Made by a program: the position numbers and the translations under genes. A stretch of DNA of 64,000 bases, taken from Gnetum montanum. Lineage: Eukaryota > Streptophyta > Gnetopsida > Gnetales > Gnetaceae. Of the stretch, positions 1-11,135 are shown piece after piece. Under the pieces are notes generated by a model. The model was not told where the DNA came from. It saw nothing but the letters and a program-made list of their open reading frames with translations, and did no database searches. The DNA is taken from NCBI GenBank assembly GCA_015680685.1, contig MNCI01014639.1:136458-200457 (forward strand). Reading direction: 5' to 3'. How positions within the stretch are numbered: position 1 is the stretch's first letter; each line of letters opens with the position of its first letter.

Positions 1-1562
1 CCACATGGGGAGACATGTTGATCCTTGCATACCATCTTATAGTCACAAGTACCATAGTGGGTCAACTCCTTATAAATTAACCACATCTTATAACTTTTCC
101 CACTATGTCAACTCTAATTAAGTGTGTGAACCCCAATGGGGTAAGTATGACTAGGTCCCAATATTTCCAACATGCAAGGATCCCCACCTTCCATTTATTA
201 ATTCTCGCCATACTCAACTATTTAGTTATGGGGGATATCCTCCATTCTAACAACACATAATTAATAAATGTTTTTCCATTTCTTTAATTTTTCATCTTTT
301 TGTTTTCCATTTTTTCACCTTTTAATTTATTATTTTATCTTTTTGTCTTTTTTTCTTTTCATGAGTAATCTCATCTATGAATAAAACACTCATGTGACTC
401 ATTGGTTGAGGTGTTGTTTTATGTTATCAAGTCTCTGGAGATCAATTATTTGGACAGTGATCACATTAAACCCACTCATCCATTCTACAAATAAGAGGTT
501 CTATTCGGGGGTACAGTGATATTCTTGACATTCTTAAAACATAAAATTAATTTTGTGCTCATTATGCCCAAAGTGAAAAATGATGGACTAAGAGGGAATG
601 GCTAGGGTGTGACATCAAGGGAACTTTTGGATTCTTTTTGGTGGCATCTTTAGGTGCTATCATGTAGCTTGGTTGTACTAAGATCCTTATAGATCTAACG
701 AAAAATGGGAGTAAGAGTATTAAAGGCACCCAATAAACATGAAGAAAAAAAAGGAAAAAAAAAGAAAGAGAGAGAGAAGAGAGAATAGAGGGAGAAGAGG
801 GTGTGCCAAAGCGGACAAACAAAAAATATGCCGCAAAGAAACTCCAAATCACTCCTCCCTTGCACAAAACGCCAAGTGATCGTATGCCTTGCTGTCATGG
901 TGCTCTTATGATTGTCCATCATTGGATGAAACAATGCGATGTAACTAATCAGAGGAATGGACTTGGTCTTGATTTTGAACTGACAGGCTAATGACACCTT
1001 AATCATGCTTTACACGTAGGATTCATTATTCCCTAAGTCAATTACCTCATGTCCTAATCTCTACGATCCCTTCTCTGATTCATTCCATCTCAATGTTCAT
1101 GTATTTATGACTTGTGTCTTGTATAGCATTGAATTCATACCTCATCACGGTGGTATCAACATGTGTGTGTTTTGTGCATTAGTATAGATTACATTTAACC
1201 CTTCTAGTGCCTACGGACATCTTAAGGTGTGGTTATGAAAGGGCATATAGGTTGGAACCTGCTTTAGGGAGGACCCACTTGTGTGACTTTTGTAATTTGT
1301 ACTTGTTGCACACCACTAGATCATCTTATACCCTCCGAGTATTTCATTGTCAAATCTATTCTTTCCTTTGTCATCATTTTATCAAAATTTCCTCAAAACT
1401 AGGTCTGACATTCAACTTTTGGGGAAACTTCCTTGACAAATTTCTAACTCTAAAATCACACTGAGTAAAGAATGTAACATTTATTAAAGGCAATGAGTAA
1501 GATATGAAATCATTGAAATTTTTTTAATAACCTTACTAACAATTGATCCTTGTGTGATTATA
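1..1562 (+). other. Element E, non-coding 3' internal region
   Basis: AT-rich sequence with no sustained reading frame. Around 1225-1285 it has a block (ending GGGAGGACCCACTTG) that also occurs in element C near 50610-50660 in the same order relative to the downstream LTR. This places it in the internal region between integrase and the 3' LTR of an Athila-like element. The short reading frames at 562-1464 on either strand have low-complexity composition and no recognised motif. The 5' part of the element lies outside the window. Confidence 0.55.
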
Positions 1563-1999
1563 GATGGCCCCTAAAAGAAGACAACAAGGAGGACCTTCTC
1601 ACGGTGCAACCAACTGACCTGGGGGAGGCAGAGGCCAAGGACCTCATGAAAAACATGTAGATTAGAAGGCAATCATTCAACATCCATCATGAAACTCCTA
1701 TTACTGCATAATCTATCCAAGTAAAGGGAGGAGAGGTTAGGGCCCAAGCCTATGAAGAGTAATGATGGCTATTTGCGGCATGGCATGTCAAGGCCAATCA
1801 AGTGTTCCTATGGCTTCCATGTCCATGAAAAGTGCCAATTCCATCAAACATTAGAACATTAGCATGGACGGCTCATAATCGTCAAATAGAAAAGGAGAAA
1901 TGTCAGGTGCTTCTTCAATGGTATCAATCTCAAAAGCCTGATGCACAGAACAAAGGAAAGGTACCCATGGAGGATCCACCACTACCGGGAACCCCATGA
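1563..1999 (+). pseudogene. Element E, ORF downstream of pol (env position), decayed
   Basis: A start codon (MAPKRRQQGG...) directly follows a T-rich stretch ending TTATAG, which looks like a 3' splice site. Athila-type elements express their ORF downstream of pol from a spliced RNA, so this placement fits. The start is basic and glutamine-rich. The frame then breaks, and a later stretch in another frame (ending in a proline-rich tail, stop at 1997-1999) reads as its C-terminus. Length is about 140 codons, so either most of the ORF is deleted or the family is short. Function is unknown and no membrane segment is visible. Element C has a start codon after a similar TAG at the same place (51045), and D has a longer ORF here. 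Confidence 0.4.
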
Positions 2000-2159
2000 G
2001 TTCCAAAAAAAATTTTATTTTGTGTCTATGTCCCAATTTAGTCATATCCACTACAGCATGAATAAATTTCTAGTCAATCAATAATCCCATACCTATCCAC
2101 TGTGTATTCAATTGAGCTTGTTCCTCACTTTCTTTGACTCGAGGATGAGTTTTTACTCA

Positions 2160-2171
2160 ATCGTGGGGGTA
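2160..2171 (+). other. Polypurine tract of element E
   Basis: ATCGTGGGGGTA lies immediately before the LTR start TGATGA. The same G-run followed by TGATGA precedes the 3' LTRs of C (51396-51405) and, on the other strand, D (38653-38664). This is the usual plus-strand primer position. Confidence 0.7.
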
Positions 2172-3062
2172 TGATGAAGCACTATATAGTCGATGTGTTC
2201 ACTAGGCTACGTATACAAGGCCCCGTATATGTGGTTGTGTCGACATGGGCCCATCAACATACCCTTCCTGCATTGATGTGGCCCCATTTATGCAAGCGCC
2301 TATCCTGGCCTATAAATAAGAGGGCCTTCCACCTCATTTAGGTAGCTTTGAGTAGTTGTAGCAAAGTCCTTGCACTTTGTTTCCATAGGAGCTCGATTAT
2401 TTTCCCAAGTGCATGCATTCAATGTAATGCTTGTAATTGTACGACACCTTTATTCGAGTGTGATGTACTTGGACATGCACATGAACAAAAATAAAGATCG
2501 AGATTACTTCATGATTGTAGCATTCACTTAGTTTTAATTGTTTAATTATTATTGTTCATTTTTATTGTTATTTATTATTTTCTTAGTTAATATTTATTTA
2601 TCATCATTTACTATTCCTATTGTTAAATGAAAAATGAGTACGACTTAATCACGAGCATTTAAGTGTGACTACTTGGTAACCCAGCAGCGTACCTAGGATC
2701 TACGCTTGGTAATCCCAGTAGTAGTCATGCATGAGATCCAAGATTTGTATGGATGATTAAGGAATAGATGCTCATCACACTTAGGCTAGCTTAGACTTCA
2801 TTTCCTATTACTCACTAGTTTAATCAAGATTATTTTCCATTGTCTCTAGGAGTAGCACTAGTTTAGGATCACATCATACGCCTCACTCTGGACTACACCA
2901 TATGTGACAAAGCAAATATTAGTCCAAGTGGGAAGACAATGAACTGTGATCAACGTGTAACTATCTAGATACCACAACTAGCCTGTCCATGGAGTTCGAC
3001 TGAATCATGCGTGAACGCTTGTATTTGTATGGTTCAGTGTAGGGGTACCTCGCTGCTCATCA
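2172..3062 (+). mobile_element. 3' LTR of Athila-like element E
   Basis: This 891 bp LTR begins TGATGA after a polypurine tract and ends GCTCATCA. It has a TATA box (TATAAATA at 2311-2318) followed by AATAAAGATCGAGATT near 2490, a block shared with the LTRs of F on the minus strand. The end of the LTR (GTGTAGGGGTACCTCGC) is also shared with C. It ends inside old element H; the next five bases, ATCAA, are the expected target duplication, but the other copy lies off the window. Confidence 0.8.
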
Positions 3063-3063
3063 A

Positions 3064-5440
3064 TCAACCAAGGACCATTCCATTAGCTATGTAACTTTGG
3101 TAAATTGTGGAATAGTGCATGGTATACTTGCCAAAGTCAGCTTTGAGTTGCTCCACCACTATGAGCCTCACTACGAGGCTTTTGGCAAACACTCCCAATG
3201 TTGTTTGGACCAAGGAAAAAAGCTGGTCATTTTTAATAAATCCTTTATCATCCACCTTGTACTTGGTAGAATACCAATTCAAGAAAATGATCGTTGAAAT
3301 TAAGTAGAAAAATAAAATAAAAAATAAACCATGTATAAACCAAAAACACAAATGTTCACTTACCCTTCCATGTAGTACATAGTACCAAGAAGGTTCTAAG
3401 ATAATGTGTTGACATAGTGGCCAACTAGTAACATGTTGTTGGCATTATACTAGATGAACTCGAGCAAGTTCCAAATTTTGGATATCATACGAGTATTTCT
3501 AGTATATGTGCCATCAAGTGTTTCACCCTTAACACATGTTTTAGAATATTCATTCATAAATTTGATGATCAAGTTCGTAGATTGGGATGACAAGGTTTCT
3601 ACAATGATGACCACTATGTGAGAAGAGAAGTGTGACCATACAATCACAATGATGTTTTGGAGCAAGTAGGCTAGGAATTGATTTTCCATTGGCCAAAACC
3701 ACAAGGATCCATGCTCCAACATCATATGGGCAAGCAGGGTATTTGGGCCTTGATGTGTGGATGTAGCAAATAAGCCTCACTAGCTCAGTGGCCACTAGGA
3801 TGGATTTCGTTAAAGCCCTACATGATACAATAATAGTCATTAGAACCATGAATAACCATAACTAAAAATGAATAAATACAAAAAAATTGATATAACCTCA
3901 TTGCCAACATTTTCATTTAAGCTAAGCAAGAAAATTCATAGTTTTAAACACTTACGACAAAAAATATGAATAATTTACATATAACAACCAAATAGAACCA
4001 GGTAGCCAAGCAACAACTAATATTAGTTTCATTGTGAAATATGCATAAAAAATTAAAAATTATTTATGTAGAAACATTGAATCCATGAAAACTAGCTTTT
4101 ACCTATAACAATAGTCATAAAATTGCTACATTTTTCTCAAAATTTTTACTACAAATTCTAGCTAATAGTGAAGATAGTTGTAGTAAAAACTCTAGGGGAG
4201 CTAGTCAAAAAATTTTCAAAAACTCATGTGAATATTTAAAATCAAAATAAAAAATGTAAATAACCTCAGGAATTTTCAATTTTTCAAGAAAAAAAAAACA
4301 CCAAGAACCACACCAACATTGCCTATATAGCCAAGGAAGTTTGCAATTTTAACAGGAAAACTACAACTGTACAAGGTAGTTTGCACATGAACAGAAATGA
4401 CAAATTAGAACTAAATTTTTTTTTCAAAGTTAGGGATTGTGTATACATAAAATTTAATAAACTTTGATATCTACTTTGTAGCCCTAGGCCTAGGAAAAAT
4501 TTAAATAACAATCCAAAACCTTAACAAAATTTCACAACAAATTTCAAAAAAACCCAAAACTGGAGAAAGTGGCTACAATAAATTATTGATAAAAAATATG
4601 AAAATTTTTCATAGAATTCTAGAATCAATGTTAAACCCTCTTTAACACCTCTAAGAATACTTAGGAACCTAGGATGTTTGTTGAAAGAAGTTTTCCAAGT
4701 GTCAACATCACCCATCTTCATAGGGGTAAAATAACAAAAACCAAAAATTAACCATGAACCAAAATTCAATGATTCAATATCCATTTGAACCAATAAATAA
4801 TAAAAAAAAATCCACAACTCAAAAAACCAAAAATTCTTAGCCATTTTTGTATTAACAAAAATTGGAATGTGGCATGAGAAAAATAGCAAAAAAAATTAAA
4901 AAGCCACTATGAACTAACTTACGGAAAAGTTCATAGAAAATTAACCATAATTTGAAATCTAGTAGTTTAGACAACATTTTTCCCATTGAAGGATGCATTA
5001 CAAAGCTATAACCTCACAAATCAAAAAATCATAACCATTCTTTTAATAAAAAATAGAAAATAGGCTTTCCTTTTTAAGAAAAATGATTAAAACTATGTAA
5101 AACAAGGCCAAGTAAAATTTATAACTTAATATAGATCATTCTAAAAAATAAAATAATAATTAAATCATGTAAAAATCACCAAGATCTAACATAAGATTTC
5201 ATCAAAATAAAATTTCCTACCATACACAATCCTACATAAGCCAAAACACCTAGGTTACAAGTGGAAACAAGCTACAAAACTCATGGAGAATTGACAAAGA
5301 ATTGTGTACTTGGTGGTCATGGAGGAATATCCTTCCCCTAGTAGAGGTTGTGAACGGTGTAAAAGACACTTGGCTAAAAAATTAGCATCCTCCAAGATAG
5401 AATTCTTATTGGTGGCTACCTTACTCTTCAACATTTTCAA
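3064..5440 (-). pseudogene. Possible antisense gene of element H, unidentified
   Basis: On the minus strand, several open stretches (5440-5255, 3849-3450, 3351-3064) have ordinary amino-acid composition rather than the lysine/asparagine-rich look of AT-rich noise. The most upstream begins MKMLKSKVATNKNS near 5440. Their position just before a repeat region and pol is where element A has its antisense multi-exon gene. No residue-level match to A's gene could be found by eye, so the link is by position only. The segment 4890-3850 between them reads as AT-rich noise and could be intron. Confidence 0.3.
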
Positions 5441-5639
5441 ACAGTAGCATAGAAACCTTCAGAATTTTTCAAAATCTTGATAACAATGCTACTCGTTGGA
5501 GAATAAAAAAGCAATGTTGAGGATTGAGAGAATAGAAGAAAAACTTAATGTAAGAGCTCTTCACCTATGTGCATCTTGTGTGAGAATGAGTCTTGAAATG
5601 GATTTTGGTATAACTAAGAAGTAAAAATCAATCCTACAT

Positions 5640-7560
5640 TTATGTATCTTTTTTAAAAGACCTTTTCCCAATTAACTCACATAACTCATAGTAAACTATT
5701 AGTGCAAAGGATGAAAGTACTAGCAACACTCGGATGGTGGAAATTTCAAACCAAAAACACCATTTAAATTTGGGTGGGCCCCACTAGGCACCTTCCAAGT
5801 AATGGAATTCACAATTCAAATCCTATCTATAGTGGGCTTAATCTCCCAAAAAGCCTTAGGATGCACTCATGAACTCAAATTCCATCTCACCCACACTAGC
5901 TAGCATAGGTCCAACCATCCAACTTATAACACATAAAAAATCCAAGAATTCCATACCAAACTTAGAAGTTGGATGTCTAGATTAGGAAATACCAAGTCCT
6001 AAAGAAGGGAGGAGCTCATTATAGAACCTTCTATTTTTGGTAACAATGCTAGCCAAAAGCCCAATCATGTTGGCCAATATTGCTTTAAGGGGATGGTACC
6101 TTCCAAAACTAATTAAACCTCAATTTGACTTTGAAATGACCTTGTCAAACCTAAAACCTCAATGGAATCCTTTAGCAACTCTGAAACTTGATCAAATGTA
6201 ACAAAGAGTGGTAAAAATCATGAATTCCAATGGATCCACTTTTGGGGGCAACCCAACCATGTTTTCCACCATGATCCCAACGTGTTTGGGTGGGATGTGA
6301 ACATAAAATACCAAAAACAACCTACAAATTAACACATCATGGACAACATGGATTCTTTGTAGGTTATTTTAAATTTAGTTAATTTTTTGTTGAATTGTTT
6401 TGAATCATGGCCAACATCAAAGTCTTCAATAACCAAATAATAATAAAAAATTAGTTAATTTCTACATCAACTCCTCTACCCACATTGGAGAATCCCTCAC
6501 CCATGATGGCCAACATGGATTCTTTGACAATAAGCTGCAAAAGTCATAAATATATCAAATAAACCTCAAAACTCACTCCTCTAATCATAAAAGCTTGAAA
6601 AGGCTTGCAGAGACCACCAATCCATAAAAAGTAAGTAAAAAATGAAACAAATCTATGATTCCACCTCCATCCATTCTGGAACTATGTTGGACAATGTAAC
6701 CTAGGGGTTATGAACATACAAACACTTAAACAACATTTAAAATTGACAATTCCAAGATAAAAACATTGGCCTTCAATACTAGTAACCCTAGGAACTTACG
6801 AACCTGGTTGATTTTACACTATAACCTACCAAAAGTCAAAAGTCAAGAGCATCCATAGCAAGTAAGGCTAGAGTAATACTTTCCAACATGGATCTAGCCT
6901 AGGTGAGGTTTTTGACCAATCTTGACAATCCCACAACACACAAAATAATCTAAAACTTGACTTAGTAAATGTAGAACCTCAAGGCCTTAAAACCAATTGC
7001 AATTTAGCCTTGTTTCAACCATAAAAACATCATGTCTTACTCATCCACATGGGGTCATCACCAACCATGCTAGCCTACGTAGATTTGGGGGATAAGATCC
7101 CAAAACCCATTTTTGTTTGTAAATTTTAACTCCAAGTTGGCTAGTTCTAATCCTCATGATCCTATGCTACCATTGGAAGTCCATAGAGCATTAATTTTGA
7201 TCTTATAATACCATAAATTCAATATTTTCATGTATCCACATTGGGGCCACAATAGCTAGTGTAGTTCCAACATGGATGGTAGTTCTAGGCTACATTTATG
7301 GCTTCCAAAGGATCAAATTGACATCAAAATTCATAAATCTTCATTCTCAATGCACTGCAATGATTGTACAAGCCAATAGAACCTCAAAACTAGTCATAGT
7401 GATTCTATAAAATCACATTTTCATCCTATCCACAATAGGATTCATCCCACCCATGCTGGCCAACATGGGTCTAGTGTGTGTTACCAGAAAAGCCTTATTT
7501 TTTACCTTAAATATCCTCAAAACAACCTTCTTCAGTGCCCAAACTTACTTTTCAATCTTG
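5640..7560. repeat. Degenerate dispersed repeats in element H
   Basis: Variants of CATGNTGGCCAACATGG recur about every 200-300 bp (near 6065, 6500, 6680, 7060, 7250 and 7460), usually after a phrase like CACCCATG and often followed by ATTC or TCTAG. Copies are strongly diverged, and no unit length could be fixed by eye. No gene is seen. Confidence 0.4.
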
Positions 7561-7599
7561 TAACCTCTTACCATGATCCACTAAGGCCTAAAATTGGTA

Positions 7600-8240
7600 A
7601 AATATAATCCTATTTGATCAATATTGATCATCTTTGACTACATGTTTCTCAAACTATCTTACTTGATCTTATTCGATGGTTTTTCAAGATGCTTTAACCT
7701 TATTATGCATTGTTGACATCTATCAATAGGCCATTTGGTATCATTTGGTTTAAATCTTCATCATTTTACCATCATTTGGCATTAATTGACTTTGATCGAC
7801 ATGACCTGACATTAGTCCATGTCATGTAACTTCAATAGGACCTTGATTAACCTTGATTCAATATCATTTTATGGGGTTGACCATCATTTGGTCCTTATTT
7901 GACATTATTATATGTTCTTTAGCCTTCAATACATATTACCTACTTTAGATTCCCTTATCTAGCCTCTGTTGATCATGTTTCAACATTAATCAACATCATT
8001 AAATGGAGTTCACCCATCATTTGGCCTTCATTTGGCTCTATTCTATCATTCTTTTATGTTCATTTGATCTTATTTGGTCATCATTCCATTCTATTTATGT
8101 CAATGTAGCAATTATAACCTTTGAAGCCTTGTTTAAACATTGTTCAACCATTGATGTAGCATGATTTGGCTTATATTATCATTATCACTATATTATTTTA
8201 CATTATATTGGCATTATTTGCTTATTTTATCACATAGGTG
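7600..8240. repeat. Degenerate tandem repeats just upstream of H pol
   Basis: CATCATTTGG and close variants (CATTTGGT, CATTTGGC, TATTTGGTC) recur every 25-60 bp with T-rich spacers. The array sits immediately upstream of H's pol, as array 2 does in element A (20105-20510), but the motif is different. Confidence 0.45.
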
Positions 8241-8399
8241 CTACTTAATGTGCTTATGGTTGATAAGCAAGATTGGAGTATTGACACTTGAAAGAAAATT
8301 AGTTTGATTTTGAGCCTAAGTAGTCCCCATGGTGATGTTGAATGATTTATTCACCTCAATTACCTAGATCTTGAGATTGATATTCTTGTTGACCACATA

Positions 8400-8995
8400 G
8401 CCTTGATAGAGAAACCTCTAGAATGGTCTAAAAACCTAGTCAAAACCATTGATCTTTTGGCTAGCGATATTACCAAAGACTCTTTAGTTGAGGCTCCTAC
8501 CATGACACACAATGGTGAGGAGAAACCACTAAAACTAAGTTTCTTGCTAGAACCTCAATAGGCTCAAGACATCACCAAGGTCCTCCAATATAACATTAAG
8601 GCCTTTTCCTTATCATATGAAGATATGCAAGGTCTTGACCCATGCCTAGTACAACATAACATAATACTTGATCCTAGTATCAAGTCACTTAAGTAAAAAG
8701 TTCATAAGATTAAATTAGATTTGGCCCTTATACTTTGAGATAAAATCATAAATCTATATTAATTTGGTTTCATTAGAGTTATCGATTATGGAGAATGGGT
8801 GTCTAACATAGTGGTAGTCCCTAAGAAATATAGGAGTATATGTATCTACATTAAATTTTGAGACCTAAGTAAGGTAACTATCAAAGATGATTTCCTATTT
8901 TCTATTATTGACCAACTTATTGATAATATGGCTAGACATGCCTTGTTATCCTTCATGGATGGGTTCTTGGATATAGCCAAGTATGATTAACCTAG
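8400..8995 (+). pseudogene. Element H pol: pre-RT and RT N-terminal region, broken by A
   Basis: With several stops, the frame parallels A's and B's pol. A segment before RT has SYEDMQGLDPCLVQHNIILD, matching YSGMPGLDLRLIQHNIILD in A. Then come FGFIRVIDYGEWVSNIVVVPKK and KDDFLFSIIDQLIDN, followed by LLSFMDGF, the conserved RT strand normally read as 'SFMDGFSGYNQI'. Immediately after this the LTR of A begins. The frame resumes at 26703. It is non-functional because of stop codons and the 17.7 kb insertion. Confidence 0.75.
8991..8995 (+). other. Target-site duplication of element A, left copy
   Basis: CCTAG lies immediately before the LTR start TGAAAC. The same CCTAG lies at 26703-26707, right after the 3' LTR. 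Five bases is the usual Ty3/gypsy length. Removing A plus one copy rejoins H's RT frame. Confidence 0.9.
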
Positions 8996-9283
8996 TGAAA
9001 CACCCAAAAATTTGAAGGCATGCTTGCTTCACCAAGTCTTTGCAATTCGCATAGTGTTATGGCAGTTCTTTAGGAGATGGATTCCCTGATGTTTAGACTA
9101 TCCAGTTCAGCAAGTTTTCTATTCCTGGTGTCAGTAGGCTAAACAGATTCTCCAGGCTACCCACCTGAGTAGTTCATCCAGTCGACAACGCACATAGAAG
9201 TGGTGCGTAGAATTGCTGGCAGTGCTCAAAACATGGAAAATGCTTTAGCAAGTTTTCTAAGTCAAGGAGTTTTTCTACGCTAT

Positions 9284-9842
9284 TCTACGCTATGTAGCAT
9301 AGAAAAATTCAAAAAACATTTGTAGAAGCAAAGTGCTACGCTATGCTATGCTACGCAGCATAGCATAATGTAGCAAAAGCTAGATAATCAGTCCCCTCAC
9401 CTAACTTCAAGTCCTTCAACAATGTCTCCTTCCGTCAGAAAGCGGCGAACTTGGCCAAAAGTAGGTCATGTTTGCTACTACACTACACTAATCTACATGG
9501 CACAACGAGGTGTAGCAATTCTACGAAAGTGATAGAAGGCATCTCAAAGGACAGGATCAACATGATTCGCAAGCTTCACAGTGTAAAAGGCAAAGTTTGT
9601 AGATTGGCGATGTTTTTTGCGACTAAGGATGGCTTCTATGCTATGATATGCTATGTAGCATAGCATAGAGTAGAAAATATGTAATAAACAGTGAAAAAAC
9701 TGCAAAGGTTTCCACCACATGCAATAGGAAACAATGCAAATTTTTTGCTTCGAGTTAGTGACTACACTATGCTATGCTATGTAACATACCACAACATAAC
9801 AAGATGCTACGCCAAACATGCTATGCTACAAAGCATAGAAAA
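9284..9842. repeat. Palindrome array in the U3 of element A
   Basis: At least four clusters (9284-9305, 9334-9373, 9634-9673, 9763-9842) are built from TACGCTATGCTA and its reverse complement TAGCATAGC. An example is GCTATGCTACGCAGCATAGC at 9347-9366, which can fold on itself. The same clusters occur in the 3' LTR (25360-25445, 25710-25745, 25830-25910) and in B's LTR (58310-58450, 58600-58810). They lie upstream of the TATA box. Confidence 0.8.
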
Positions 9843-10041
9843 ATATGGTATGCAGTTATGCTACATCAATGCACTTCACCTAATTGCACCATTGCTCTGA
9901 CAGCGCAATTACAATGTGGCAGACTTGTAATTACGGCATGGAAGGCTTACCCAATGATCATGCAGGCACATGCAGCATAACAAGTCAGCATAAGAGCAGG
10001 GCATGTGGCATCCAAACTATATCTTTCGTGTACCCTCAACC

Positions 10042-10049
10042 ATATAAAT
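10042..10049 (+). promoter_or_regulatory. TATA box of element A LTR
   Basis: ATATAAAT lies in the context CAACCATATAAATATCCC. The 3' LTR has TATAAATA at the matching place (26111-26118). In B the same site has decayed to CTTATGAATAC (minus strand, 58112-58122). Confidence 0.65.
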
Positions 10050-10689
10050 ATCCCAATGACCATCAAGGTCTAGGTCTTGATTTTTTTGGCAATTGGATGA
10101 GCTGACAATTTTGTTGTCTGACAAGAAAAAAAATACAGTTAGCACTGTAACCTTGAGCATTGTAAGATTTCTATTTGACATTGTAAATAGTTAGAACTCT
10201 CAGTTGGCATTTTGTTCTGCTCTCTTCTACCACCTTGGTAGCACTTTGCATTGTTAATGCCTAAGGCCGTGTTCAAGTAGACAACTGTCTAGCTCTACAC
10301 ATCTTGGTTACTCTAGGGATCTCTGCACTTCTCAGCATTATGCAACTGACTGTATCCATTTTGATAGATTGAAGTTGTAGCTTTGAACTGGTGCATTTTT
10401 CTAACCGCATTTCACTTTGTCTCCTATTTACTATTGCATTTTGCACTATTTTTTGTCTCTTTTACATTTAAGCATTACTTTGCGCTATCAGTCTCGTTTT
10501 CAAATCACACATTGTAAAAGGTTATATTAACACCGACTAAGTCCTCATCTGATCGACCAGATTGTTCAGGGCACCTTGTTTCCACTTTACCCAGCATGGC
10601 CCTCCCACAGATTTGGGATTGAGATTGTCAACGGCTGCTGACCCCTCAGTGTTTTCTAGACATTGATGTTTTTGGTCACTACCATTTTC

Positions 10690-10706
10690 TGGCACTAGAA
10701 GGAGGC
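10690..10706 (+). other. Probable primer-binding site of element A
   Basis: TGGCACTAGAAGGAGGC begins six bases after the LTR end. It starts with TGG, the complement of a tRNA CCA tail, and resembles a tRNA 3' end in reverse. It is not the initiator-Met site. The tRNA is not assigned. Confidence 0.5.
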
Positions 10707-10739
10707 TTTTTGGTGCCTTTTCTGTGTGTCACGATAGTC

Positions 10740-11035
10740 CTGTAAGCCTTCTGCACCCTGATATGCATTAGCATAAACTTGACACCCATCTGTGATTATT
10801 TATGCATCGTGCAGTGTAGATCGGTCACCTCGACTGTTCCTCGGGAACCCTACTGGACATAAAACCTCTGGTCACCAACTGACTTGCCTATCTTACCATA
10901 GTCTCACATGCATTCTATACCCTATCGTGCACTAGTGTAAATGTGACACCCTTTTGTAGTTTTTTATGCATCGTGTGGTATATATCGGTTGCCTCGATGG
11001 TTCCTTAGGAGCCCAGCAAGACATAAAGCCTTTTT
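10740..11035 (+). repeat. Duplicated leader segment in element A
   Basis: Two diverged direct copies, about 10740-10870 and 10908-11035. Shared anchors are TGACACCC, TTTATGCATCGTG, TCGGT(C/T)(A/G)CCTCGA(C/T)(T/G)GTTCCT and GACATAAA. The copies lie between the primer site and gag, the usual location of packaging signals; that role is inference. Confidence 0.6.
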
Positions 11036-11135
11036 GATTGCTTTTCAATCCATTTATTTTTATTTTCCACAAAACTGTTTAGCTTTCCAATTTCTTTGCT
11101 TTCCTTCATTTTCAAAACTTCCTAACTTAGTAACA

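Larger units (their letters stand above)
3063..8995 (+). mobile_element. Old Tat-like element H, left part
   Basis: Bounded on the left by E's LTR and on the right by A's LTR. It ends in a decayed RT region (8400-8995) that resumes at 26703 when A is removed. The rest is AT-rich, with degenerate repeats and traces of coding on the minus strand. The layout (minus-strand coding traces, then repeats, then pol) repeats that of element A, so this is assigned to an older relative. H's own LTRs are not seen in the window. Confidence 0.5.
8996..10683 (+). mobile_element. 5' LTR of element A
   Basis: A 1688 bp LTR starting TGAAACACCC and ending CACTACC, where the 3' copy ends GCTACA, so the terminal A has mutated to C. 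It aligns along its whole length with 25078-26702 and, inverted, with 57425-59091. The 3' copy lacks about 50 bp present here near 10330-10385. U3 is packed with palindromes (9284-9842), followed by a TATA box at 10042. Confidence 0.9.

Noticed and set aside
4323-4889. Minus-strand frames rich in Phe/Leu/Ile
   Set aside because: Composition expected of AT-rich sequence read as TTT/TTA codons; no motif or neighbour support.
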